Part shown: positions 1 to 9,319 of the stretch, piece by piece
Layout of the letters: the number at the start of each line of letters is the position of its first letter
How positions within the stretch are numbered: the first letter of the stretch is position 1
Origin: Gammaproteobacteria bacterium
GTDB lineage: Bacteria; Pseudomonadota; Gammaproteobacteria; Pseudomonadales; Alcanivoracaceae
Direction: 5' to 3'
Length of the DNA stretch: 64,000 bases
Assembly: GCA_018067045.1 (NCBI GenBank)
Contig: JAGPVL010000035.1
Location: 124,001-188,000, forward strand
Program-made: the position numbers and the translations under genes
Notes under the pieces: generated by a model
What the model saw: only the letters and a program-made list of their open reading frames with translations
The model's database searches: none
Told to the model about the DNA's origin: nothing

Positions 1-1
1 A

Positions 2-274
2 TTCAGTGATTTCGACGCCGTACTTGAACGCGTTAACGACAGTGTCTTTGGCCTGCAGGCAGGCATCTTCACCCGCGATCTGTATAACGCCCAAAAAGCA
101 TGGGATGTTCTTGAAGTTGGCGGTGTCATTATTGGCGACGTGCCAAGCTGGCGCGTCGACAACATGCCTTATGGTGGCGTCAAAGACTCTGGACTTGGCC
201 GCGAAGGTATCCGTTGGGCCATACAAGATATGAGCGAAGAGCGTTTAATGGTGATTCGTACGCCACAAAAGTAA
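2..274 (+). CDS. Aldehyde dehydrogenase, C-terminal end (partial)
   Basis: Only the last 90 codons are inside the window; the gene begins upstream of base 1 and stops with TAA at 272-274. The fragment shows the C-terminal oligomerisation and substrate-loop region of the NAD(P)-dependent aldehyde dehydrogenase family, with the motifs '[12 protein letters not shown]', 'GGVIIGDVP' and '[14 protein letters not shown]'. The catalytic Cys and Glu lie outside the window, so the substrate cannot be judged. The '[13 protein letters not shown]' form is typical of the succinate-semialdehyde/lactaldehyde/glyceraldehyde-type soluble enzymes, but this is only family resemblance. A hairpin follows the stop at 287-321. 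Confidence 0.85.
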   Translation, partial: FSDFDAVLERVNDSVFGLQAGIFTRDLYNAQKAWDVLEVGGVIIGDVPSWRVDNMPYGGVKDSGLGREGIRWAIQDMSEERLMVIRTPQK

Positions 275-286
275 TCCGCAGCTGGT

Positions 287-321
287 GCGCTGGGGATTAC
301 GTCTTCCGTAATTCCCAGCGC
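287..321 (+). terminator. Hairpin after aldehyde dehydrogenase gene
   Basis: Arms of 14 nt at 287-300 and 308-321 pair with a single G-U wobble around a 7-nt loop, 12 nt after the dehydrogenase stop. There is no run of T after the stem, so it may be a transcript-end stabiliser or a weak terminator rather than a classical one. Confidence 0.45.
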
Positions 322-612
322 TTGCAAGCCCTCTTCCTCCAAACAACTCATACAATGTATCCCGCCATTTAACCGCGCCACACCGACTCCCTCACTGCAT
401 GACAAGTACATTCATAATGAAATGAACGCGCCAGCGGAGAGAGCGCCAACATTTCGGCCCATTCCTGCGCTATGATAACAAGCTAATGCGTGCGTTAAGA
501 TAACCACAAAGCACAACAACGCTGAGGGCCGCTGAATGCAACGGAGTTGCTTGCAAGCTGTGCCAAGCACTAACGCCGACCTCGCACCGATGCCGAAAGG
601 AGAGTTTGCCAT
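322..612. other. Intergenic region before antiporter gene
   Basis: I see no convincing gene or RNA here. A 66-codon minus-strand reading frame covers 412-612 but has no recognisable sequence. A good ribosome site (AGGAG, about 9 nt before the ATG) lies at the right end for the antiporter gene. Its promoter must be within this stretch, but I could not pick out a clear one. Confidence 0.4.
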
Positions 613-2565
613 ATGAGCATGCTGGCCATGATCGTACTGTTGCTCGGCACGTCTGTCGTTCTCGTCACCTTATTTAGACGCCTACACTTACCTGCCATCC
701 TGGCCTATCTCCTCGCCGGATTAGCCGCAGGGCCCTTTGGGTTTGCTTGGGTAGAAAACACCGTCAACATTCAACACTTGGCCGAGTTCGGTATTGTTTT
801 TCTGCTGTTCTCTCTTGGCCTTGAGTTTTCCATTCCAAAATTAATGTCGTTGCGGCGCATCGTATTTGGCGCTGGCCCAGCACAGGTACTTACCACTGGC
901 ATCGCCGTCGTATTAGCAATGCGCCTGTTTGGCTTCAAATGGGAAACCGCAGTCATTACTGGCTGCGCCCTATCTTTATCATCAACGGCCATCGTGATTC
1001 GCGAATTAATCAGCCGCGGTGAAGTGAATACCGCGTACGGGCGTAGCGCCACCGGCATCCTCCTCTTTCAAGATCTCGCCGCCGTTCTTATGTTGGTGCT
1101 ATTGCCCGCACTGGCCAACAGTCACGGCGACCCATGGCAGGCTGCCGGCGAAACATTACTACAAGCCCTACTGCTTTTCGTCGGCATCTTTGTCGTTGGC
1201 AAGTGGCTGCTGCCAAAACTCCTAGAAGAAACAGGTCGCGTTCGTTCTGACGAAGTGTTCGTAATGACCGCTCTACTACTTGCTCTCGTCGCAGCTTGGG
1301 TGACTCACGCACTGGGTTTATCGATGGCACTCGGGGCATTTCTTGCCGGCATGATGCTCGGCGAATCACACTTCCGGCATCAGATCGAATCCGACATACG
1401 GCCGTTTCGTGATCTGCTTCTCGGCCTATTTTTTATGTCGGTGGGCATGCTCATCGATCCAGCACTCTTTCTTGAAAAGTGGCACTGGATTGTACCGGGC
1501 GCGCTCTTCCTGATTATCTTTAAATCTTTGATCACCACGGTACTTCTGCGCCTTGTTGGTGAACGTGCCGACACGGCCGTTCGTACAGGCCTTGTGCTGT
1601 CACAAGGTGGTGAGTTTGGTTTTGTGCTCGTCACACTCGCGGTGAGCCTCAACGTATTTAGCCCTGATAGAGCCGGCCTTATTGTGGCAATGACGGTACT
1701 CACCATGATCGCCACACCAGCACTTATTCAAAACAGTGCCCGCGTCGCACGCAAGGTTCAGCAACGCATGGCACTGCCAGACGAAAGCAATTCAATCGCG
1801 GATGATATTAGCGGCCACGTGATTTTGTGTGGCTATGGCCGTGTCGGGCAAAACCTATCTCGCTACCTCAGCCGCTTTCATATCGAAACGGTCGCTATCG
1901 ACTCTGACATTGTCCGCATTCATGAAAGTAGCCAAGCCGGTGAAAAAATTCTCTTTGGCGACGCCAGCCGTAAAGACACACTTGAGCGCGCCGGCATTCA
2001 CCGCGCCAGCTTATTAGTCATTACGTTTGATGATGCCCGTCGCGCTGAGAAAATAATGCGACTTGTTCATTCGTTTGAACCGAATATGCGCGTACTTGTA
2101 CGCACCCGCGATGACACGAGCCTGGATCAACTCATTGAAGCAGGCGCAACAGAAGTCGTACCAGAAGTGCTAGAGGCATCATTGATGCTCATTGCTCACG
2201 CACTGCTACTAATGGAAGTGCCGCTGGGCAAAGTGCTGGCGACCCTCCGCCAATCTCGTCGGGATCGCTACAAACTGCTACACGGTTACTATCACGGCGA
2301 TTCATTTCCCAGCATGGACAGCGCCGGCAACGCTTACCGCCTGCTTCACGCCGTAACCCTCGCGGGCAAAGCGCGCTGCCAAGGACGACGTATTAGCGAG
2401 ACTGGCTTGGAAAAACTCAATGTCACAATAAGAGCGATCCGCCGTGCGGGTACGAATATTCAAGACCCTGAAGGCGATACCGTGCTCGAAAGCGGAGATG
2501 TGGTTATTCTGTATGGCCCGCTGGACGCGGTAGAGCGCGGAGAAGAACTACTACTTGGGGGCTAA
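613..2565 (+). CDS. CPA2-family K+/H+ (cation:proton) antiporter with TrkA domains
   Basis: Inner-membrane cation:proton antiporter of the KefB/KefC/YbaL group (CPA2), 650 aa. Residues about 5-375 form the hydrophobic exchanger domain with a dozen or so membrane segments and the family motif 'LLFSLGLEFS'. A cytoplasmic TrkA-N/RCK nucleotide-binding domain begins near residue 400 with the Rossmann signature 'GYGRVGQNL'. A TrkA-C domain occupies about 565-648. The family exchanges K+ or Na+ for protons, often gated by nucleotide or glutathione adducts. No separate KefF/KefG-type ancillary gene is next to it, so glutathione gating is not supported. The ATG at 613 is preceded by AGGAG at good spacing. 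It is convergent with the gene at 2582. Paralogues in this family are hard to name, so no symbol is given. Confidence 0.88.
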   Translation: MSMLAMIVLLLGTSVVLVTLFRRLHLPAILAYLLAGLAAGPFGFAWVENTVNIQHLAEFGIVFLLFSLGLEFSIPKLMSLRRIVFGAGPAQVLTTGIAVVLAMRLFGFKWETAVITGCALSLSSTAIVIRELISRGEVNTAYGRSATGILLFQDLAAVLMLVLLPALANSHGDPWQAAGETLLQALLLFVGIFVVGKWLLPKLLEETGRVRSDEVFVMTALLLALVAAWVTHALGLSMALGAFLAGMMLGESHFRHQIESDIRPFRDLLLGLFFMSVGMLIDPALFLEKWHWIVPGALFLIIFKSLITTVLLRLVGERADTAVRTGLVLSQGGEFGFVLVTLAVSLNVFSPDRAGLIVAMTVLTMIATPALIQNSARVARKVQQRMALPDESNSIADDISGHVILCGYGRVGQNLSRYLSRFHIETVAIDSDIVRIHESSQAGEKILFGDASRKDTLERAGIHRASLLVITFDDARRAEKIMRLVHSFEPNMRVLVRTRDDTSLDQLIEAGATEVVPEVLEASLMLIAHALLLMEVPLGKVLATLRQSRRDRYKLLHGYYHGDSFPSMDSAGNAYRLLHAVTLAGKARCQGRRISETGLEKLNVTIRAIRRAGTNIQDPEGDTVLESGDVVILYGPLDAVERGEELLLGG

Positions 2566-2581
2566 TCGGCGCTCTAAACAA

Positions 2582-3004
2582 TCAAAGCAAAAACTGTGTA
2601 TCAATAAAGCCCCAGACGATCGCGCCAACGCCGCCGACCTCCCCAACAATTAGCAGCAACATCCCCCACGTCGTCACAAAGTTACGCTGCTTAAATTGAT
2701 TGCGGACTTTGTTCTCGATGCCAAGCTTAAAATACTGCGCCACAGCCGTCGCAAAAAAGAATAACGGCACCCCCGTGATTACGCACTGCACTGCAACGGA
2801 ATATGGGCTGTATTTGAGCAGCTCCGCCATCACCAATGCGGCAAAGCTGTACATCAGTGAGGCGCGGTGCGCGACATCAATATACACCGGCGCACGATGA
2901 TTCTCGCTCGTCATAATGCCGTGATATTTCATCACCCCACCAATTAAGCCAACAAACAAAAAGATGCCTGCCGCCGCCAGAGTAATTTGGATAGCAATAT
3001 TCAT
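2582..3004 (-). CDS. Small four-helix integral membrane protein, unknown function
   Basis: A 140-aa hydrophobic protein that I do not recognise. It has four likely transmembrane segments (about residues 5-25, 48-65, 70-92 and 112-135). A conserved-looking 'VAHRASLMYSFAAL' lies at the start of helix 2, and a basic cytoplasmic loop 'NKVRNQFKQRNF' sits between helices 3 and 4. There is no signal peptidase site, cofactor motif or catalytic signature. It ends 16 nt from the convergent antiporter stop and is followed on the same strand by another small membrane protein (3135-3569), so the two may be co-transcribed. Codon use looks like the neighbours, and the length and clean start (ATG) favour a real gene. 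Confidence 0.7.
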   Translation of the reverse strand: MNIAIQITLAAAGIFLFVGLIGGVMKYHGIMTSENHRAPVYIDVAHRASLMYSFAALVMAELLKYSPYSVAVQCVITGVPLFFFATAVAQYFKLGIENKVRNQFKQRNFVTTWGMLLLIVGEVGGVGAIVWGFIDTQFLL

Positions 3005-3134
3005 TGTTTACCGTCCTCAGAAATCCGCAAAAATATCTATTCGTAGGCATTCCCTATAAAGCGAGGCCCCACCAAAAAAGAGAAACATTACCCCAAAGAG
3101 AAGCATATCTGAGAGCATGAAACGGGATAAAAAA

Positions 3135-3569
3135 TTAAATCACCCACACCGCCACACCGACAGTGCCAACAAACATAACCCCAAGTAACAGCCTATCCAC
3201 GGCGGTTAAGCCAGCCCCTGTATTACCCTGCCCTAACATAGTAAGACGCTTTTCACGAACCGCCAAAAATAGCGGAAATGCGACACTAATCGCGACAAAA
3301 ATCCCGACAAATACATACGCCCAAACAAATGGAATGCCGTGGCGACGACTCTCAACCACCATCCAAATATTGGCCACTAACGCTAGAAATAGTATATCTA
3401 CGGCTAAAAATAAACCCGCCGGATTGGCGTTTAACAATGCATCCTGCCAAAACTGAACATTACCCTGAACAAGTCCTTCGCCAAGATACGCAGGCACATG
3501 AAGCCACGTTAAACCCAGTGCCAAAACGCTCACAACAAGATACAAAACAAACAATCGATTACTTTGCAT
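3135..3569 (-). CDS. DUF2834-like small membrane protein
   Basis: A 144-aa protein with four transmembrane segments. It resembles the DUF2834 family: an N-terminal helix, then 'NANPAGLFLAVDILFLALVA', a basic 'VESRRHGIPFVWAYV' loop, then a helix ending 'FPLFLAVREKRL'. The fourth C-terminal helix ends the protein. The frame is open for 39 codons further upstream, but I start at the ATG at 3567-3569 because it has a GGGGAA ribosome site 8 nt upstream and begins directly with the first helix. The upstream extension (to 3686) is rich in Arg and not membrane-like. DUF2834 has no known function that I can cite. Confidence 0.7.
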   Translation of the reverse strand: MQSNRLFVLYLVVSVLALGLTWLHVPAYLGEGLVQGNVQFWQDALLNANPAGLFLAVDILFLALVANIWMVVESRRHGIPFVWAYVFVGIFVAISVAFPLFLAVREKRLTMLGQGNTGAGLTAVDRLLLGVMFVGTVGVAVWVI

Positions 3570-3951
3570 AACAATTCCCCGTTTATACAGAACAAGCTCA
3601 CCGCGGATGCCAGAGAAAGAACGTCTAGATTCACGCACAAGGTAAGCGCAGTCAAAAACAATCGTTAACGAACCCCTGAATAGCAAAACAGTGCCAAGAC
3701 ATACATTTTCAATGTCTTTATAACCTCAATCACCACGCCATGCAGTCTCCAAACGGGCCGTTTAATCATTAGCACCCCTCATTTTTGCCATCCAGATCTA
3801 CGTACCGTGTTCGGCCACCTTACACTGATGAAACAAATTCGTTACTCTCTTGTCACAACACATTCGAAGAACAGCTTGAGACAGCCGCACAGCTCGCGGC
3901 AACGGCACGCATTAACAACCGATTGGCGCGCTACTTATCAGGATATTCAAC

Positions 3952-4404
3952 ATGATAAAAACAATAACGGACGCTTTGTATACAACGCGTAGCACGGCAA
4001 TATTTCTGGCCTTGCTCCTTGCAAGTAGCCATGCATACAGTCAATGCCCTCAATATCGAAAGATTGCTCAAGCGCCAAGCGCTCTATTCAATCAACCCAA
4101 CCCTCTCGAGCTAACACGTCAACATCTGCGTGCCGGCAAACGGGCCTATAAAAGTCGCGATGTCGGCTGCTATAAATGCCACGGCAAAAAAGGCACTGGA
4201 GATGGCCCATTAGCGCTAAGCTTTGCGCCGCCTCCTCGCAACTTCACCTGCGCCGAAACCATGGCATCTATTCCCGACGGTCAATTATTCTGGGGCATTA
4301 AGCATGGCGTGCCGAACACAGCTATGCCGGCGCATCCGGCATTAAGTGACGAACAGATTTGGCAGCTGGTATTGGTATTGCGAGGAATGGTGGACAAGGA
4401 TTAA
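3952..4404 (+). CDS. Periplasmic c-type cytochrome, monohaem
   Basis: A 150-aa exported class I cytochrome c. Residues 1-30 form a signal peptide (hydrophobic core 'IFLALLLASSHA', cleavage probably after 'AYS'). One haem-binding CxxCH is at 73-77 ('CYKCH'), followed by 'GTGDGPLA', and the likely distal Met ligand is M125 in 'NTAMPAHP'. Extra cysteines at 32 and 100 could form a disulfide in the periplasm. Such small cytochromes shuttle electrons between periplasmic partners. No oxidase or dehydrogenase is adjacent, so the partner is unknown. The gene stands alone on the plus strand, convergent with prfC. Confidence 0.85.
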   Translation: MIKTITDALYTTRSTAIFLALLLASSHAYSQCPQYRKIAQAPSALFNQPNPLELTRQHLRAGKRAYKSRDVGCYKCHGKKGTGDGPLALSFAPPPRNFTCAETMASIPDGQLFWGIKHGVPNTAMPAHPALSDEQIWQLVLVLRGMVDKD

Positions 4405-4424
4405 TACAAATAGCACTCTGGAAC

Positions 4425-4464
4425 ATAACGACACATCGCGGCATGCGCCAAGATGTATCGTTAT
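4425..4464. terminator. Hairpin between convergent cytochrome and prfC genes
   Basis: 13-nt arms at 4425-4437 and 4452-4464 pair with one wobble, and a short GGC/GCC stem sits in the loop. It lies midway in the 125-bp gap between two convergent genes, where a bidirectional terminator is expected. There is no strong T-run on either side. Confidence 0.45.
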
Positions 4465-4529
4465 AACTCCCTCCACAGCTCTATTCAAATAGTTCTGCGC
4501 GATTAGCCCGCCAACAAAACGAATCCGAT

Positions 4530-6116
4530 TTAGATTTCTCGTGTTTCTCTAAAGCGCACATCAGGATGACGCTCTAGTGCCAGGCTAAGATTAACGCGCG
4601 TTGGAGCAAGATAAGTGAGGAAGCCGGCGCCATCTTCCGCAAGATTTTCAAATGCCTTGTCGCGCAACTTGTCGATCTCACGCTCATTGTCGGCATCAAC
4701 CCAACGCGCGGTATGCACACTAATCGGTTCATAACGGCATTCAACGCCGTACTCATGCTTCAAGCGATGTGCAACAACATCAAACTGCAACATGCCAATA
4801 GCACCGAGAATCAAGTCGTTATTTTTCAGCGGCATGAAGACCTGTGTTGCGCCCTCTTCCGCCAGCTGTTTTAAACCTTTGTGAAGCTGCTTACTTTTTA
4901 ACGGGTCCTTCAACACAACACGACGAAACAATTCCGGCGCAAAAAATGGAATGCCGGTGTAACGCAACGCTTCGCCCTCAGTAAAGGTGTCGCCAATTTG
5001 AATCGTACCGTGATTGTGTAAGCCAATAATATCGCCAGCATAAGCCAGCTCAACATTCTCACGCTCACCCGCCAAGAACGTTAGCGCATCACTGATACGT
5101 AAATCTTTTCCGGTTCGGCACTGCTGGAGCTTTATGCCTTTCTGGTACTTGCCCGAGCAAATACGCATAAAGGCAATGCGGTCACGGTGCTTGGGATCCA
5201 TGTTTGCTTGAATCTTAAACACGAACCCCGTAAATTTTTCTTCTCTGGCATCAACCACTCGCTCTACCGCTTCATGCGCTTTCGGGCTTGGCGCCCACTC
5301 GACCAAGCCATTAAGCATATGATCAACACCAAAGTTACCCAGTGCAGTGCCGAAAAATACCGGGGCTAATTCACCGGCAAGAAACGCTTCTTTGTTGAAC
5401 TCGTGACTTGCGCCGTGCACCAACTCCAGCGTTTCCCGTAATTCAGCGGCGTACTCACCCACCGCCTCATCCAGCTCAGGATTGTTCACACCCTTGATCT
5501 CGCGGATAGGCTGAATGGTGTGCCCCATGCCGGTCTTGTACAACACAATCGTGTCGGTCAGCAGGTTATAGACGCCTTTAAACTGCTTCCCCATACCGAT
5601 AGGCCACGTAATAGGCGCGCACTTAATTTTTAATACATCTTCAATTTCGTCGAGCACTTCAATTGGATCACGAACATCACGATCCATTTTATTAATAAAA
5701 GCAAGAATCGGCGTGGTGCGCAGGCGACACACTTCCATTAATTTAATTGTTCGCTCTTCCACGCCTTTCGCGCAGTCAATGACCATCAGCGCCGCATCAA
5801 CAGCCGTGAGCGTTCGATAGGTATCTTCAGAGAAGTCCGCGTGACCGGGAGTGTCGAGTAAGTTAACCATCGCTCCGTGATACGGAAACTGCATCACCGA
5901 CGTGCTCACCGAAATGCCCCGCTCCTTCTCCATCTCCATCCAATCGGAGGTCGCATGGCGGCCAGACTTCTTGCCCTTCACGGTGCCTGCCAACTGAATC
6001 AGGTTGCCGTACAGCAACAGCTTCTCGGTGATGGTGGTTTTACCGGCATCAGGGTGAGAGATGATCGCGAACGTACGTCGCTTGTTAATTTCATTGATAA
6101 AATTGCTATCACTCAT
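4530..6116 (-). CDS. prfC: Peptide chain release factor 3 (RF3)
   Basis: RF3 is the translational GTPase that removes RF1/RF2 from the ribosome after termination. The 528-aa length matches the family. The N-terminal G domain has P-loop 'HPDAGKTT' (about residues 21-28), G3 'DTPGHADF' near 90 and G4 'NKMD' near 143. It is followed by the beta-barrel domain II ('[20 protein letters not shown]') and the RF3-specific C-terminal domain ('[15 protein letters not shown]'). '[19 protein letters not shown]' is the switch I region typical of RF3, not EF-G. The start at ATG 6116 gives the usual N-terminus. It is probably a single-gene unit, 250 bp downstream of rimI on the same strand, and I see no gene or terminator in that gap. 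Confidence 0.97.
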   Translation of the reverse strand: MSDSNFINEINKRRTFAIISHPDAGKTTITEKLLLYGNLIQLAGTVKGKKSGRHATSDWMEMEKERGISVSTSVMQFPYHGAMVNLLDTPGHADFSEDTYRTLTAVDAALMVIDCAKGVEERTIKLMEVCRLRTTPILAFINKMDRDVRDPIEVLDEIEDVLKIKCAPITWPIGMGKQFKGVYNLLTDTIVLYKTGMGHTIQPIREIKGVNNPELDEAVGEYAAELRETLELVHGASHEFNKEAFLAGELAPVFFGTALGNFGVDHMLNGLVEWAPSPKAHEAVERVVDAREEKFTGFVFKIQANMDPKHRDRIAFMRICSGKYQKGIKLQQCRTGKDLRISDALTFLAGERENVELAYAGDIIGLHNHGTIQIGDTFTEGEALRYTGIPFFAPELFRRVVLKDPLKSKQLHKGLKQLAEEGATQVFMPLKNNDLILGAIGMLQFDVVAHRLKHEYGVECRYEPISVHTARWVDADNEREIDKLRDKAFENLAEDGAGFLTYLAPTRVNLSLALERHPDVRFRETREI

Positions 6117-6366
6117 ACCGATAAAACCCTGTTTTGCACGTAAATGTGCACTGAATAGTGACGAAACTGCCCTTCCGAGCCTACAAAGCGCTGCATTATA
6201 TCGGAAGAACTACAGCCTATACATTGAGCCCGCCGTTAAATTTAACAACGGCGCTGAACCGCCAGCCGCCCCACCTGAGCGTTAGAAAGCAGCCACAGCC
6301 CCTAAAGAGCGTAATGAGCAACGCAGAGAGAGAAACTTAATCGGCAAGGGACTAACCGCCAACACA

Positions 6367-6867
6367 TTACTTGTGCGGCGCCAGCTCCATCATCATGAGC
6401 ACCGCATTTTCCGCGCCGGCGGCAGATTGATAATAGCCTTTGCGTACACAGGTTTCGCAAAAGCCTTGGTTGCCGTACAGCTCGCGGGCGCCGTGATTAC
6501 TTTCCCGCACTTCTAGGTACAGCATGCTGATATCTTTCGCTTCGCAAAACACTTCCATTTGATTCAGCAAGGCCAGCGCAATACCACGGCGACGAAAATC
6601 TGCGGATACGGCGATATTGAGCAAATGCGCTTCGTCGAGAACACGGGAGAGAATGCGGAACGCAACCACCTTACCGTCAAGCGCACCGTCCGCCACCTGC
6701 TCAACAACGTCACAATCGTGGGCGCCGCTAAGTGAGTCAGCAAAGGCCTTGTGCGTCCACGAGGCCACCGCTGCCGACTGCTCAATTGCCACCACGCAAT
6801 CGAGGTCATCTTCGCGCATAGCCCTTAAACGAAAGCCTGGCAGCAGCTCATGCATCTGTGTATTCAT
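6367..6867 (-). CDS. rimI: Ribosomal-protein-alanine N-acetyltransferase RimI
   Basis: A GNAT-fold acetyltransferase of 166 aa, the size of RimI, which acetylates the N-terminal alanine of ribosomal protein bS18. The acetyl-CoA pyrophosphate loop is 'RRRGIA' (92-97). The catalytic residues expected in RimI are present: Glu119 in 'LEVRESN' and Tyr131 in 'ELYGNQGF'. Its ATG overlaps the stop of the holD-like gene by 4 nt (ATGA), the same holD-rimI pairing as in E. coli, which supports both calls. Confidence 0.92.
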   Translation of the reverse strand: MNTQMHELLPGFRLRAMREDDLDCVVAIEQSAAVASWTHKAFADSLSGAHDCDVVEQVADGALDGKVVAFRILSRVLDEAHLLNIAVSADFRRRGIALALLNQMEVFCEAKDISMLYLEVRESNHGARELYGNQGFCETCVRKGYYQSAAGAENAVLMMMELAPHK

Positions 6868-7619
6868 GCCTGAAAATCAGCGGCCAACATGGCTTGCCAA
6901 GTCAGGCGCTTATGCTCTGCAGGACTTTCCAACATTTCACTCAGCGCGCTAACCGGTAAAATAACCGGCTTATCGCCACAAGGCTGATAACGCGGCTGAC
7001 CAAGCATCTTCTCAACCGACGCGGCCTTAGCACACAGTAATATTCTGCCGCCTAGCGCTCGCGTGAACGATTGGAAGGTTTGCTTTAACGCCTCGTCGTC
7101 CATCGCAATATCGGAGATCGGCCAAATAAAACGGCGTGTGCCGCGGCGTTCGCCGGGAAATACCGCCAGCATATTGTTCAGTAACTGCTGTGCCTCGCGG
7201 CCGAGATCCGGCGCCTGTGCATCTTCTTGCTCGGCCAACAACCACATACTGCCAACCTGATGCGCTTGCAAAGTCACCCGCATGCCCGCCGGCACAGAGC
7301 GTACCGCAGCGCTGATCTGATCTCTTTCGCCGCTGCCCTGGGTCACCAGCATGGCTGCCTTAATGGTCGGATTAGCCTCCGCTGGAACGGTAGCCGTCGC
7401 GTTAGCATTAGGTGGCGGCACGTCATTCGCCGGGCTACTGGCGTCAACATCCGCCAAACCTGCTGTACTGGTTACTTCACGTATCGTGTCGGGCGTAGCC
7501 ACTTCCGGCCATTCCGCCCACGGTGTCGGCGCAGCGCCGGGCAGCGGCACACGCGCCACCCACGGGGTGAGGCCAAGTGTCTTAAGATACGATTGCCGCT
7601 GTAATTCGTTCACTGCCAC
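6864..7619 (-). CDS. holD: HolD-like DNA polymerase III psi subunit
   Basis: A 251-aa protein upstream of and overlapping rimI, the normal place of holD. The N-terminus ('RQSYLKTLGLTPWVARVPLPGA') has the psi-subunit pattern of a Tyr/Leu-rich start followed by 'W..R..LPGA'. The C-terminus ('ALSEMLESPAEHKRLTWQAML') matches the final helix of HolD. Psi links the clamp loader to chi/SSB in the replisome. The protein is almost twice the length of E. coli psi because of an Ala/Pro/Thr-rich middle (about residues 30-90). The start is a GTG at 7619; another GTG 6 nt downstream also has a ribosome site. Sequence identity to known HolD is low, so context carries much of the call. Confidence 0.65.
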   Translation of the reverse strand: MAVNELQRQSYLKTLGLTPWVARVPLPGAAPTPWAEWPEVATPDTIREVTSTAGLADVDASSPANDVPPPNANATATVPAEANPTIKAAMLVTQGSGERDQISAAVRSVPAGMRVTLQAHQVGSMWLLAEQEDAQAPDLGREAQQLLNNMLAVFPGERRGTRRFIWPISDIAMDDEALKQTFQSFTRALGGRILLCAKAASVEKMLGQPRYQPCGDKPVILPVSALSEMLESPAEHKRLTWQAMLAADFQA

Positions 7620-7698
7620 CTGCTCATTGAATGTTCGATCCGTTTTACCGATCTATCTGCTATACCCATTCACCATTCACGGCCATCAATCAACAGCG

Positions 7699-9246
7699 TT
7701 AGACATCCGCCGCCTGCGGGTGCGCGCGCTTTAAGCCCGCCGCAAAGTGATTCAACGCATTTAAATAGGCTTTTGCCGACGCAGTAATAATATCGGTGTC
7801 CGCACCATGACCATTAACAATACGGCCACCATGCTCTAGCCGGACCGTCACTTCACCCTGACTATCTGTGCCAGAGGTGATCGCATTGACCGAATACAAT
7901 AATAACGTCGCCCCACTTTCGGCAATTTTCTCAATCGCTTTAAACGTTGCGTCGACAGGCCCTGCCCCAGCCGATTCCGCTTCAATTTCTTTGCCGTTTA
8001 CGCTCAGCACAATACTGGCTAACGGCGTTTCACCGGTTTTAGAGGAAGCTTCCAAGACAACCAGCTTATAACGTTCTTCTTCCGCGGCCTGCTTGGTATC
8101 ACTCACTAAAGCTTGCAGGTCTTCATCAAACACTTCGTGCTTTTTATCCGCCAAATCCTTAAAACGTTGAAAAGCGTCATTTAACTCTTCGTTGGTCGCA
8201 AAACTAATACCTAATTCATCAAGACGCGCCCGAAATGCAGCGCGGCCTGAGTGCTTGCCCAACACCATGCGGTTGGTGTTCCAACCAACATCCTCAGCAC
8301 GCATAATTTCATACGTTTCACGATGCTTGAGCACGCCGTCTTGATGAATGCCCGACTCGTGTGCAAACGCATTCGCACCAACGATGGCCTTGTTCGGCTG
8401 CACTGGAAAACCGGTAATCGACGACACAAGACGCGACGCCGGCACAATTTCCGTGGCGTTGATCGTGGTTTCCACCGGGAACAAATCTGCCCGTGTACGC
8501 ACCGCCATCACCAGCTCTTCAAGCGACGCATTCCCAGCCCGCTCACCTAAGCCGTTAATGGTGCATTCCACCTGCCGAGCACCATTCATAACAGCAGCCA
8601 ATGAGTTCGCCACTGCCAGCCCCAAGTCGTTATGGCAGTGCACCGAAAACACCGCCTTATCGCTATTGGGGATGCGCGTTAAGAGTTGCTTAATCGTTTC
8701 ACCAAACTGGCCGGGGATTGCATAACCGACGGTATCCGGAATATTAATCGTGCGCGCACCCGCATCGATAACTTGCTCAATAATGCGACACAAATAATCA
8801 ATATCTGAACGACCGGCATCTTCACACGAGAATTCAACATCATCGATAAGGTTACGCGCATATTTTACCGCGTTAACCGCGTGCACAATCACCTCGTCTG
8901 GGGGCAATCGTAGCTTGTGTTCCATATGAATAGGGCTGGTCGCAATAAAAGTATGAATACGGCCGCCGTTGGCATTTTTTAATGCTTCGCCAGCACGATC
9001 AATATCGCCTTCTTTCGCTCTCGCTAACGAACAGATTCTTGAATCCTTGATCGTTTCTGCGATCAGCTTTACCGACTCAAAATCACCCTGACTGGCAATC
9101 GCAAAGCCCGCCTCAATGACATCAACACGCATGCGTTCAAGCACCTTGGCTATACGCAGCTTCTCGTCCCGGTCCATAGTGGCGCCCGGGCTTTGCTCGC
9201 CATCACGCAGGGTCGTATCAAAAATAATCAGCTTGTCTTTGCTCAT
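7699..9246 (-). CDS. leuA: 2-isopropylmalate synthase
   Basis: LeuA condenses acetyl-CoA with 2-oxoisovalerate, the first committed step of leucine synthesis. The 515-aa length is standard for the LeuA type 1 group. The catalytic TIM barrel starts with '[16 protein letters not shown]' (9-24) and has the metal-binding 'HCHNDLG' and the glycine-rich 'NGLGERAGN'. The C-terminal LeuA dimer/regulatory domain, which binds leucine for feedback inhibition, covers about 390-510. The frame is open 50 codons upstream to 9396, but that part overlaps the neighbouring gene and has no homology character. The ATG at 9246 gives the normal N-terminus '[10 protein letters not shown]'. It lies 73 bp downstream of the DUF3592 gene on the same strand. 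leuB, leuC and leuD are not in the window. Confidence 0.95.
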   Translation of the reverse strand: MSKDKLIIFDTTLRDGEQSPGATMDRDEKLRIAKVLERMRVDVIEAGFAIASQGDFESVKLIAETIKDSRICSLARAKEGDIDRAGEALKNANGGRIHTFIATSPIHMEHKLRLPPDEVIVHAVNAVKYARNLIDDVEFSCEDAGRSDIDYLCRIIEQVIDAGARTINIPDTVGYAIPGQFGETIKQLLTRIPNSDKAVFSVHCHNDLGLAVANSLAAVMNGARQVECTINGLGERAGNASLEELVMAVRTRADLFPVETTINATEIVPASRLVSSITGFPVQPNKAIVGANAFAHESGIHQDGVLKHRETYEIMRAEDVGWNTNRMVLGKHSGRAAFRARLDELGISFATNEELNDAFQRFKDLADKKHEVFDEDLQALVSDTKQAAEEERYKLVVLEASSKTGETPLASIVLSVNGKEIEAESAGAGPVDATFKAIEKIAESGATLLLYSVNAITSGTDSQGEVTVRLEHGGRIVNGHGADTDIITASAKAYLNALNHFAAGLKRAHPQAADV

Positions 9247-9319
9247 CGGAATCTCAGCTCTGTGTCTTAATCTGTGGAGGCTAAGCAAGGCAGCCTCTGA
9301 ATGGAGGAAGTCTAGCAGA

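Noticed and set aside
540-560. TTGCTTGCAAGC near the antiporter start as a fourth REP copy
   Set aside because: Only about 12 bases match the REP core and the flanking GTGGGAG part is missing.
412-612. 66-codon minus-strand open frame before the antiporter gene
   Set aside because: No recognisable motifs, no good ribosome site, and it runs to the antiporter start. It is probably chance.
3807-3992. 61-codon plus-strand frame upstream of the cytochrome gene
   Set aside because: It overlaps the cytochrome signal peptide in another frame and looks like random sequence rich in Thr/His.
7620-7698. Possible small gene between leuA and holD
   Set aside because: 79 bp without a start plus ribosome site of usable length; it is probably just the holD leader.
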